From the NCBI GenBank assembly GCA_900470155.1, contig UBZT01000017.1:1-51896 (forward strand): a DNA stretch of 51,896 nt, read 5' to 3'. Of this stretch, positions 41,618 through 51,896 are shown piece by piece. Origin of the DNA: Hyphomicrobiales bacterium (lineage in GTDB: Bacteria > Pseudomonadota > Alphaproteobacteria > Rhizobiales > Rhizobiaceae). The position numbers and the translations under genes are program-made. Below the pieces are notes generated by a model that did no database searches, was not told where the DNA came from, and worked only from the letters and a program-made list of their open reading frames with translations. The number at the start of each line of letters is the position of its first letter. The stretch's first letter is position 1.

Positions 41618-43636
41618 ATGTCATTGTTTGGAAATCGAGGCGCCCATTTCATGCCGGCAGTGATGCAAGCCCAGGTCGACGACATAATCGACGGTCATCG
41701 TTCCACACTCGCCATGAACGCCATCAGCCTTTCCGTCGCAGTATTGATCGTCATCATCAACCATGAACTGCAACTCACGATCTTGCTGTGGCTTGCGCTC
41801 TCCATGGCTATCCTTGTTTTGCGCCGGATTTCCGTCCTCTATCTGCTGAGGCAGCAAATCGTGCGGGACAATCCTAGATCCGCGCTTTTCGTCATGTCGC
41901 TCGGTGCCGCGGCCTCCGGTCTGTGCTGGGCCGCCCTTCCCCTTCTCATCGCGAACTTTGCGCCGCTCGGGTCCGACGCGGCGCTGGTCATCCTGCTCGG
42001 TGGCATGGCGGCCGGCTCGGTCGTCAAGCAGATCGGTTACACGCCGCTGGCGCTGGTCTTCTCGATCCCGATCCTCGGCTCGATCATCTTCAACCTGGTG
42101 CGGATCGGCGAATGGCCGGAATATCTGCTCGCCGGTTGCCTGGCGATGCTGATCTATGTTTTCATTCGCCGCAGCCTCTGGACGGAACGCATGTTCGTCA
42201 GCAACCAGCTCGCCCGTTTCGAGGCCACGGCGCTTGCCGACAGCCTGACCCGAGCCAACAATGACATCCTTCGCCAGAACACTCGGCTTGAAGCGCTGGC
42301 CAATCGCGATACGTTGACCGGACTTGCCAATCGCATGTTCTTCAATGGCCACCTGAATGGCGATATCGCCCGGGCCGTGGTCGTCAACGAGCAGGTTGTC
42401 CTGCTGATCATCGATGTCGATCGGTTCAAGTCGATCAATGATACGCTAGGCCACAGCGCCGGGGACACGCTGCTCTGCGACATCGGCAACCGGCTCCGCG
42501 ATACGATCACCGACGGTAGCCTGATCGCCCGCCTCGGCGGCGACGAATTCGCCGTTGTCGTCACCGGCGAACGGGCGATGGAGCGCGCGCGCAACCACGC
42601 CAACCGCGTGTTGCTGGCCAGTCGCGCCGCCATCCGCTGCGGTGCGACCAAGTCGGTCATCGGCCTGAGCATCGGCCTCGCCGCCTATCCCGATCATGGC
42701 GCCAATGCCGAGGAACTGCTCGCCTGCGCCGACATGGCGCTCTACGATGCCAAGCGCCTCGGCCGCCGACAGATGCGCGAATTCAATCCGGACCTCAAGC
42801 GCGATGCCGACCGCCAGCGTGTCATTGAGCAGGACCTCGAAAAGGCGATCGAATCCGGCGCCGTCACCGCCTGGTTTCAACCGCAGATCAACCTTGCCAC
42901 CCGCGACATCGCCGGTTTCGAGGCTCTCGTGCGCTGGCAGCATCCGCAGCTCGGCTTTATCTCGCCACCCGAAATCGTCAATGCCGCGGGGGTCGTGCAT
43001 CTGTCCGACAGGCTGACGGCGCGGATCGCTGCCGATGTCTGCCTGCTGAGCAAGCGCCTGCCCGAACTCGGCATCAAGGGCGTGACGGTCGCCCTCAATG
43101 TGTCGCCGCGCGAATTCGCCCTTTATTCGGTTGCCGACATGCTCGAACGCGTCACCGGCGAATATGGCGTCGATCCGAGCCTGATCGAGATCGAGATCAC
43201 CGAAGAAGCGATCCTCGACCCCGAAATCGCCGGTGAACAGCTGAAGCGCCTGGAAACCGCCGGCTACAAGCTGGCCGTCGACGATTTCGGCATGGGGCAC
43301 TCCTCGCTCGCCTACCTGATCAGCCTGAAGATCGACCGGTTGAAGATCGACCGCAGCTTCGCCCACAATGTCGCAAGCTTCGAAACCAACCAGAAGCTGA
43401 TCAGCGCTCTGGTTGGCCTGGGCGAATCCCTGGGGCTCGATATCATCATCGAAGGTGTCGAGACCGCCGAGGATGCCGCCATCCTCGCCCGCCTCGGCTG
43501 CACCACTGCGCAGGGCTATCTCTTCGCCCGCCCGATGCCTGTCAAGCAGCTCGAGGAGTGGATCGCCGAGCGGCAGAGCAAGACGCGCCAGACTCGCAAG
43601 ACCAAGGCCACACATCTGTCGATCGCGGGCAACTAG
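41618..43636 (+). CDS. Membrane-bound GGDEF-EAL protein (cyclic di-GMP)
   Basis: A 672-residue protein with five or six N-terminal membrane segments (about 30-190), a GGDEF domain with an intact GGDEF (about 307-311) and an EAL domain with intact FEALVRW (about 434-440), NVSPRE, EITEEAI, VDDFGMG and LKIDRSF. Both synthesis and breakdown of c-di-GMP are possible from these residues. No RxxD inhibitory site is at the usual place before GGDEF. The membrane sensor is not of the MHYT or CHASE type. A single-gene unit. Confidence 0.93.
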   Translation: MSLFGNRGAHFMPAVMQAQVDDIIDGHRSTLAMNAISLSVAVLIVIINHELQLTILLWLALSMAILVLRRISVLYLLRQQIVRDNPRSALFVMSLGAAASGLCWAALPLLIANFAPLGSDAALVILLGGMAAGSVVKQIGYTPLALVFSIPILGSIIFNLVRIGEWPEYLLAGCLAMLIYVFIRRSLWTERMFVSNQLARFEATALADSLTRANNDILRQNTRLEALANRDTLTGLANRMFFNGHLNGDIARAVVVNEQVVLLIIDVDRFKSINDTLGHSAGDTLLCDIGNRLRDTITDGSLIARLGGDEFAVVVTGERAMERARNHANRVLLASRAAIRCGATKSVIGLSIGLAAYPDHGANAEELLACADMALYDAKRLGRRQMREFNPDLKRDADRQRVIEQDLEKAIESGAVTAWFQPQINLATRDIAGFEALVRWQHPQLGFISPPEIVNAAGVVHLSDRLTARIAADVCLLSKRLPELGIKGVTVALNVSPREFALYSVADMLERVTGEYGVDPSLIEIEITEEAILDPEIAGEQLKRLETAGYKLAVDDFGMGHSSLAYLISLKIDRLKIDRSFAHNVASFETNQKLISALVGLGESLGLDIIIEGVETAEDAAILARLGCTTAQGYLFARPMPVKQLEEWIAERQSKTRQTRKTKATHLSIAGN

Positions 43637-43740
43637 AGCGCTTCTAGCAAAAGTGGGAGACGGTTCTGCGTCCGGAATTGCGTAGAAACAAAGCGATAGA
43701 ACATTGAAGGCGACTCCGTTTCCGACGGAAATGCACTAGA
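43637..43740. repeat. Rhizobial intergenic repeat (agcgcttctagcaaaagtgg type)
   Basis: It begins right after the GGDEF-EAL stop with agcgcttctagcaaaagtgg, includes gcgtccggaattgcgtagaa, then the hairpin-forming CTCCGTTTCCGACGGAAAT and ends in tgcactaga. I recall similar segments many times in Rhizobiales genomes; the class name is uncertain. Confidence 0.45.
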
Positions 43741-44161
43741 CCGCGCACCGGCATGGACCCGTTCGTCGAAATGCTTCGGCTGGTTTCTCATGCACATCCG
43801 TTGCATGGCGAGTTCAGCCAGAAAGGCGTGAGCCGTCTCCCCGCCCTGGGCGGCCCGCTGCCACGGGTCTCCAGGTCACTTCGACCCTCTATTGTTATTG
43901 GCCCTTTTCTGGCCTGTTGCTGACATGCCTGTTCCGCCACGGTAAGAGACCTGCGCGCGCCTGCATCCGGCTCCCATTCGGATGCCGGTTCCCGATCGGC
44001 AACGCCGTTTTTTTGACCAAGCGCAAGGATCGGTCTCGTTTAATCGGTGGAACTGTCTACATAAGACCGTGGGAGGTTCAGACGTGCATTCGGTTCTTTT
44101 CCGAGGCACAGCGCCATATGTCCTTGTCTCGGCAATTGGCAGACATGCGAAGGAACATCCC
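43741..44161. other. Leader region of the NADH dehydrogenase gene
   Basis: No convincing gene. The frame of the downstream NADH dehydrogenase stays open into this region, but the sequence does not resemble the family and lacks a ribosome-binding site there. Confidence 0.5.
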
Positions 44162-45595
44162 ATGCAGGAACATCATGTTGTTGTCGTCGGTGGCGGTTTC
44201 GCCGGCTTGCAGTTGATCAACGATCTCAAGCGTCTCCCGCTCCGCATTACGCTGATCGATCGCCGCAATCACCACCTCTTCCAGCCGCTGCTTTACCAGG
44301 TCGCCACCACCCTGCTCGCAACTTCGGAAATCGCCTGGCCGATCCGCTCGCTCTACCGCGACCGCCCCGAAGTCACGACGCTGTTTGCCGAGGTCAAGGC
44401 CGTCGACAAGAGCGCCAGAACGGTCGAACTGGCCAGTGGCGAAACCCTGTCCTACGATACCTTGGTGCTGGCGACTGGCGTCACTCATGCCTATTTCGGC
44501 CACAGCGAATGGGAGCCGGTAGCGCCGGGCCTGAAGACGCTGGAAGATGCAACGACCATCCGTCGCCGCACGCTTCTCGCTTTCGAGCGTGCCGAACTGG
44601 CCGCGGAGACTGCCGAGCAGGATGCGCAGATGACCTTTGCCATCGTCGGCGCCGGTCCGACAGGTGTCGAACTGGCCGGCATCATCGCCGAGCTGGCCCA
44701 TACGACGCTGCAAAAGGAATTCCGTCGCATCGATACACGCAAAACCCGCGTTCTGCTGATCGAGGCCGGCCCCCGCATCCTGCCGAGCTTCGCCGAGGAC
44801 CTGGCCAGCTATGCAGCAAAGACGTTGAAGCAACGCGGCGTCGAAATCCTGACCGGCCGCGCCGTGACCAATTGCACCGCTAACGGCGTGACGATCGGCG
44901 ACGAATTCGTCCCCTGCCGCACGATCATCTGGGCTGCCGGCGTCCAGGCCTCGCCCGCCGCCCGCTGGCTCGGTGCCGAGGCAGATCGCGCCGGCCGCGT
45001 CATCGTCGGCAAAGACCTGACGGTTCCCGGCCTGCCGGACGTCTTTGCCATCGGCGATACCGCCTCGGTCACCCAGGAAGACGGCAGCCCCGTACCCGGC
45101 ATTGCGCCAGCCGCCAAACAGCAGGGTGCCTATGTCGCCAGGCTGATCCGCGACCGCCTGACGTCTGGAAAAGCGACCGCCAGCCGCGAAGACAAGCTGG
45201 TCGCCGATGCTGCAAGCCAGGCCGGCACGCTTGCGGCAATCCAGGCAGACAACCGCGCGGCAGGCCAGACAGGCACCGATGTGACGGGTGTGGCAAGCAC
45301 CCAACCGCAAGGCCGGACAGAAGACACGCCCGCCACCGCCGCGCCCGCCCCTTTCCGCTACCGCCACCAGGGCAGTCTCGCCACCATCGGCAACAATTCC
45401 GCCATCATCGATTTCGGCCGCATCAAGCTCAAGGGCAGCATCGCCTGGTGGATCTGGGGCATTGCCCATATCTACTTCCTGATCGGCACCCGCTGGCGCT
45501 TCGCCGTCGCCTGGAGCTGGCTGTGGATTTCGATCAGCGGCCAGCACAGCGCCCGCCTGATCACCCAGCGCGAAACGATCAAGGATGAGGGGTGA
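44162..45595 (+). CDS. ndh: Type II NADH dehydrogenase (NDH-2) with an internal insertion
   Basis: A 477-residue membrane-associated flavoprotein that passes electrons from NADH to quinone without pumping protons. FAD and NADH dinucleotide-binding motifs are VVVGGGFAG (6-14) and AIVGAGPTGVELAG (about 160-173); VFAIGDTASV marks the second FAD contact. The start MQEHHVVVVGG has GAAGGAAC upstream. Between LIRDRLTSGKA (about 335) and FRYRHQGSLATIG (about 392) is a stretch of about 55 Ala/Thr/Gln/Asp-rich residues; this spot is a short linker in the family. C-terminal hydrophobic helices anchor it to the membrane. Confidence 0.92.
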   Translation: MQEHHVVVVGGGFAGLQLINDLKRLPLRITLIDRRNHHLFQPLLYQVATTLLATSEIAWPIRSLYRDRPEVTTLFAEVKAVDKSARTVELASGETLSYDTLVLATGVTHAYFGHSEWEPVAPGLKTLEDATTIRRRTLLAFERAELAAETAEQDAQMTFAIVGAGPTGVELAGIIAELAHTTLQKEFRRIDTRKTRVLLIEAGPRILPSFAEDLASYAAKTLKQRGVEILTGRAVTNCTANGVTIGDEFVPCRTIIWAAGVQASPAARWLGAEADRAGRVIVGKDLTVPGLPDVFAIGDTASVTQEDGSPVPGIAPAAKQQGAYVARLIRDRLTSGKATASREDKLVADAASQAGTLAAIQADNRAAGQTGTDVTGVASTQPQGRTEDTPATAAPAPFRYRHQGSLATIGNNSAIIDFGRIKLKGSIAWWIWGIAHIYFLIGTRWRFAVAWSWLWISISGQHSARLITQRETIKDEG

Positions 45596-45719
45596 AGCTC
45601 GGCTCGCCCCCCACAACTGCCACCATCCTGTCAGCAGCCCAGCCTCCCGTTGCACCTTTGTTCCGGTTTTTTCGCCGCCGGCTCTTCCCTTCGCCGCATC
45701 GCTTCGCCATATTCCGCCC

Positions 45720-48905
<3,186 letters not shown>

Positions 48906-48909
48906 CCCT

Positions 48910-48958
48910 TCCTTCTCCCCCTGAGGGAGAAGGTGCCCGAAGGGCGGATGAGGGGGCG
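48910..48958. repeat. RIME-like element right after uvrB
   Basis: A second copy, ccttctccccctgagggaga then aggtgcccgaagggcggatg, starting 5 nt after the uvrB stop. Its hairpin could serve as the uvrB terminator. Confidence 0.8.
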
Positions 48959-49008
48959 ACCCCCAGTGGGAAGGGTTGAGGAAGAATATTCCAACAATCC
49001 GCGCCCCT

Positions 49009-49136
49009 TCCTTCTCCCCTCGAGGGGTGAGGCACGGTTCGCGAAGCGAAGCAATCGATCCAGTGAATCGATTGCAGTGCCGAACGCCCTGAGCCATGCG
49101 AAGGGCCGGCGGTGCCCGAAGGGCGGATGAGGGGGC
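49009..49136. repeat. RIME-like element interrupted by a second palindrome
   Basis: Starts ccttccttctcccctcgagg and ends ggtgcccgaagggcggatga like the other copies, but the middle holds about 70 nt with the palindrome GCAATCGAT-N7-ATCGATTGC (49051-49075). This is a mosaic of two repeat types, the arrangement for which RIMEs are named. Confidence 0.7.
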
Positions 49137-49149
49137 GGTCACCTCCCCC

Positions 49150-49461
49150 TCAATCAAACCGCTCATCAATATGCTGCACCTGCTCGGAGATCACATTGTC
49201 GATCACCACATGCGACAGCAGCAAAGGCCCGACAGCCCAGAGCGCCCGCATATGGTCGGTATCCTCATGCCGCCGATGCGCCTCCTCGCCGGTGAACGCC
49301 TCGGCCAGCAGGATCCGGTCCGGATGTTCGGGCATCGGCACAAGCTCGATATAGAGACAGTCCGGATCAAGCCTGCTCTTCACCAGATGATCCTGCGCCG
49401 CCCGCAGATAGGCGTCACGCTGTCCGGGCTTGGTGGTAAAGAAACCGATGATGCTTTTCAT
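49150..49461 (-). CDS. Antibiotic biosynthesis monooxygenase (ABM) family protein
   Basis: A 103-residue ferredoxin-like alpha/beta protein starting MKSIIGFFTTKPGQRDAYL, with a GGGAGGATACC ribosome-binding site just upstream; an upstream Met would add 24 residues. RILLAEAFTGEEAHRRHEDTDHMRAL is the usual ABM core. Members are cofactor-free quinol oxygenases or heme-degrading enzymes; which is not clear. The gene is surrounded by repeats and by the two copies of the uvrB 3' end. Confidence 0.82.
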   Translation of the reverse strand: MKSIIGFFTTKPGQRDAYLRAAQDHLVKSRLDPDCLYIELVPMPEHPDRILLAEAFTGEEAHRRHEDTDHMRALWAVGPLLLSHVVIDNVISEQVQHIDERFD

Positions 49462-49526
49462 GGTATCCTCCCGAGGGATTTGGCTGAGGGGTGGAGTGTC
49501 GGTGGAGTGCGGGGGATGCGCAAGCC

Positions 49527-49655
49527 GCGTCAAGTCCGGCGCCGGCTCCTACGAGGACGCCAGCGACGCAAAGCGGCAGAAACGCACTACGGGCAAGACG
49601 GGGCTACCGGCGCGGTGACTTCCTTCTCCCCTCGAGGGAGAAGGTGCCCGAAGGC
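49527..49655 (+). repeat. Duplicated copy of the uvrB 3' end plus partial RIME
   Basis: It aligns with 48815-48943 at a constant offset of 712 nt with about 15 substitutions and a 2-nt indel. The duplicated part still reads KSGAGSYEDASDAKRQKRT to a stop at 49618, like the true UvrB end, and continues into the RIME hairpin, then breaks off at 49655. It is a pseudogene fragment without its own start. Confidence 0.85.
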
Positions 49656-49696
49656 CCCACCTTCTGGACCAGTCGATAACGCAAGACGCGAACAAA

Positions 49697-50638
49697 CTAT
49701 GACGGCACATACCCCCTGAGTCGCGCAAATCTATCGATTGCTTGCAAGGGATCCCAAGCCTGAACGTCACTCAGAATTCTTCGTAAATTTCGGTAAGAGC
49801 CTACAGAACGCAAGAAATAGGGGATCGTGTCCGGCTGCTCGGTTAGCAGTTCTTCCAATATATCTGACACCTGTTCTATATCGTCACCATCTTCAACTAT
49901 ATAAAACAATATCTCCATGAAATCTTGATTATCAGTAAATTCCCTTGAATTCAGTAAATTGTATTTATCGGAAATCCAACGTACAGCGGAACCGTATATA
50001 AGCTTTTCTTGAGGCATAAGCTCTTTTGCTATCCGCCATACGTCATACCATTTTCTATTAGATATACTGGCAGGCCTCATAAGCCATCGAAGCACATCAT
50101 TTATATCTGAAATTCCAGTAACAGACATAATATATTGAGATTTATCTTCTTTCTCTTTCTGAGCGGCGCTCCAGAAATTGATATCTGAGTGAATACTGTT
50201 GTGCTCAATAAAAAGCCAAGAGGCAGAATTATTAGTGTTGCTAAAATATTGACCAGAAATTCTTTCCAGATTTTCAATCTGTTTGTCGATTTCGAGCCCA
50301 AGTATACTGCATAGGTTGTACCGAAATATCGGTGATTTCCCTTTGGACAATTCGTCGAGCCTGTTCAGGCACTCCTCGTATGAAAACAACGAGACGCGTC
50401 CGGCGGCATCTCTGATTAGGATCGGCATAAGATCCCCTGCTGAAAAATATCCACCATCATCCAAATTTACGATATCGTAATCGTTCAACTCTGGAACCAT
50501 AAAAAAATTCAATATGAGATTGTAATTATCCGTCTCGCAAATATACAGGCAATTCGATTTTTCTTTGAAAAATAGGGGGTATCCAACATCTGCGCCTTCG
50601 CTTTCTCGAAAAAAGCCAGCGGATATTAATCTATACAT
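49697..50638 (-). CDS. Hypothetical protein of AT-rich two-gene operon (second gene)
   Basis: A 313-residue soluble protein, no signal or membrane segment. The N-terminal half looks alpha/beta (FKEKSNCLYICETDN, LMPILIRDAAG); the C-terminal half is helical and acidic, with VLRWLMRPASI and ILEELLTEQPDTIPYFLRSV. Base composition is strikingly AT-rich against the genome. It overlaps the upstream gene by 8 nt, so the pair is coupled. No family recognised. An immunity or partner protein for the first gene is possible, by arrangement only. Confidence 0.75.
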   Translation of the reverse strand: MYRLISAGFFRESEGADVGYPLFFKEKSNCLYICETDNYNLILNFFMVPELNDYDIVNLDDGGYFSAGDLMPILIRDAAGRVSLFSYEECLNRLDELSKGKSPIFRYNLCSILGLEIDKQIENLERISGQYFSNTNNSASWLFIEHNSIHSDINFWSAAQKEKEDKSQYIMSVTGISDINDVLRWLMRPASISNRKWYDVWRIAKELMPQEKLIYGSAVRWISDKYNLLNSREFTDNQDFMEILFYIVEDGDDIEQVSDILEELLTEQPDTIPYFLRSVGSYRNLRRILSDVQAWDPLQAIDRFARLRGYVPS

Positions 50639-51413
50639 TGATCAAACCCTCCAATTCGTAAAATGACAGGCATTTGTCATAAAGGGCGTTATAGAAAAAA
50701 TCGGAATTAATGGGAAAATGCCGGTATGTTATTACTTGGATTGATTGCTTCTCGATGTTTTTTATAAATTTTTTGTCCTTTAAGTATTCCATCGGCAGAA
50801 TTACCGCTTTTATTGATCCCTCATTTAGATGTATAGACTGATCAGATTGATACTCTATGGCAGATCTTCGCTCATCAAGCTCGTTTTTAATTCTTTCGCC
50901 ACTGATCAGTGAAATTAGGGCGTGCAAGCTGCCTTCCGTAGGAAGAATTCCATGCCTTTGTAGTAAAAATTCCTTAGAATTAGGTGTCTGCATAAAGTAA
51001 TTATAAGAGCTGCCAAAAAATGTGCCAATATAACGGCTCGCAGCCTCCGGGACTTCTTCCATGCTGAAGTTGTCGATATCCATCATTGACGCGTATTTCG
51101 GCACGAAACCTTTTTTGAAAGCCCCCGAGTCGAAGGGAAAGATGCGCTTTGGGTTGATAGCCTCGAAATCAACTATCATACATGAAGGCAGCTCCCAGTG
51201 CATCAAATCACGACCAACAGATTTGTACGCCGGCCGGCCAACAAAAAAATACGATAGAGATTCACCTAAATACACATCGCAGGGCTTGGGATGAATTGCG
51301 CCGCTTTGAATTATCTTTTGCATGAAATGCGCTGGAGCGGTGTGGACCAATGGTAGCGTATCTGACTTACGTGCACGGTTACCTAGAAGGATGTCCTTGA
51401 GTATTCTTTCCAT
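50631..51413 (-). CDS. Hypothetical protein of AT-rich two-gene operon (first gene), ART-like features
   Basis: A 260-residue soluble protein. Near the N-terminus it has LPLVHTAPAHFMQKIIQSGAI, then LGESLSYFFVGRPAYK, an arrangement (H..., then a Y/FF-GRPAY element) that resembles the start of some ADP-ribosyltransferase-like and DarT-like folds, where a histidine or threonine and a tyrosine bind NAD. I cannot verify the fold by eye, and a catalytic glutamate is not assignable. AT-rich, foreign composition. It precedes the second gene with an 8-nt overlap; a promoter should lie in 51414-51500. Confidence 0.7.
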   Translation of the reverse strand: MERILKDILLGNRARKSDTLPLVHTAPAHFMQKIIQSGAIHPKPCDVYLGESLSYFFVGRPAYKSVGRDLMHWELPSCMIVDFEAINPKRIFPFDSGAFKKGFVPKYASMMDIDNFSMEEVPEAASRYIGTFFGSSYNYFMQTPNSKEFLLQRHGILPTEGSLHALISLISGERIKNELDERRSAIEYQSDQSIHLNEGSIKAVILPMEYLKDKKFIKNIEKQSIQVITYRHFPINSDFFYNALYDKCLSFYELEGLINV

Positions 51414-51565
51414 GTTTTCATCCTGAGAGAGCGAAAGTCAGATGGTGGCACAGTCACTATAGCGCGCATAGCGAGAACATATAAATCGTGCATATTATAG
51501 TTTAGGGATGTCCGTGCCGGGAAAGTGATCCTGCTGTAAGTACCGGATGGCGTCTTGTGCCCGCC
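51414..51565. other. Promoter-side region of the AT-rich operon
   Basis: AT-rich, without a gene. It should contain the operon promoter, read leftwards; no clear operator was found. Confidence 0.4.
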
Positions 51566-51762
51566 CCTCCCCCTTGCGGGGGAGGACGGAAAATCGAAGG
51601 CTTAGGCGAGCACAAGCCGCCTAAACTTCAGATTTTCCTGGAGAGGGGCGCAGTTCCGTGGGCACCAGCCTCACCAAGCCCCCCTCTTGCGAAATCTGAG
51701 GTTTGGCCCTGATCGGGCCAATTCTTCGATTTCGCTTTCTCCCCCGCAAGGGGGGAGATAGG
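51566..51762. repeat. Large nested inverted-repeat element
   Basis: The left arm CCTCCCCCTTGCGGGGGAGG...AAATCGAAG (51566-51599) is inverted in the right arm CTTCGATTT...CTCCCCCGCAAGGGGGG (51724-51756 region). An inner pair, aaacttcagattt / aaatctgaggttt, is also inverted. The whole could fold into one long hairpin, as in non-coding mosaic or MITE-like elements. It continues to no gene before the window ends at 51896. Confidence 0.7.
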
Positions 51763-51896
51763 ACCCCGCGAGCCGACGAAATCCCCTCAATTTCGGTAGT
51801 GCGAGGGGGACGAACATCCCAAATCCCTCAACAAATTCAATAGAACGCACCCCATTTCATCCCCCTCGTTTTCCCATGTGCCATACTCCTCCCGTT

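Noticed and set aside
43982..44161. Longer N-terminus of the NADH dehydrogenase
   Set aside because: The extra 60 residues are unlike the family, and the ribosome-binding site and dinucleotide motif place the start at 44162.

Overview
The window looks like a chromosomal segment of a member of the Rhizobiaceae (alphaproteobacteria). The reasons are the high GC content and codon use, the tmk-holB-metG-tatD-metallohydrolase order, several RIME-type intergenic repeats, and families common in rhizobia (DUF930, ExoD, DUF1127, entericidin lipoproteins, long UvrB). Nothing here names a genus.

Layout. 0.15-7.7 kb is a housekeeping block on the minus strand: rlpA, a D-Ala-D-Ala carboxypeptidase, tmk, holB, metG, tatD and an MBL-fold hydrolase, several with ATGA overlaps. 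At 8.0 kb a tRNA-Ser(TGA) is followed by a lower-GC PLD-like gene that looks acquired. 9.0-11.5 kb holds small hypothetical genes and cobQ (cobyric acid synthase, cobalamin synthesis). 12.1-16.5 kb holds a glycine-betaine-type ABC importer (binding protein, permease, ATPase) and a betaine-homocysteine methyltransferase behind its own palindromic operator candidate.

18.7-34 kb is the centre of interest: a corrinoid-dependent methyl transfer set resembling the one used by anaerobic methylotrophs and acetogens. It has an MttB-superfamily methyltransferase without pyrrolysine, divergently paired with a cognate corrinoid protein; a QueG-like double-cluster ferredoxin behind mttB; a DUF1638 protein; a three-gene set of a small 'virulence factor' family protein, a MetV-like Cys-rich protein and a MetF-type methylenetetrahydrofolate reductase; a methyltetrahydrofolate:corrinoid methyltransferase; and a RACE-type reductive activator with an N-terminal 2Fe-2S domain. 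A GlxA/GbdR-type AraC regulator and a LysR regulator follow. Read together (inference): a quaternary amine such as glycine betaine is imported; its methyl group goes either to homocysteine (Bmt) or, through MttB and the corrinoid protein, to tetrahydrofolate, and is then oxidised by the MetVF-type reductase running in reverse. The ferredoxin and RACE would keep the corrinoid as Co(I). Several enzymes of this route carry Arg/Gly-rich tails, while the corrinoid protein has a very acidic N-terminus.

34-45.6 kb is mixed accessory and housekeeping content: DUF930, DMT and TauE transporters, a frameshifted COG3904-like gene, a lipoprotein, a chemotaxis receptor, an acyl-CoA thioesterase, DUF486, a GGDEF-EAL protein and a type II NADH dehydrogenase with an unusual insertion. 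45.7-49.7 kb holds uvrB, whose 3' end is packed with palindromic repeats and is partly duplicated 0.7 kb downstream, beyond a small monooxygenase. 49.7-51.4 kb is an AT-rich, two-gene overlapping operon of unknown function, clearly foreign in composition, bounded by repeats on both sides.

All assignments come from reading sequence and translations; no database search was run.
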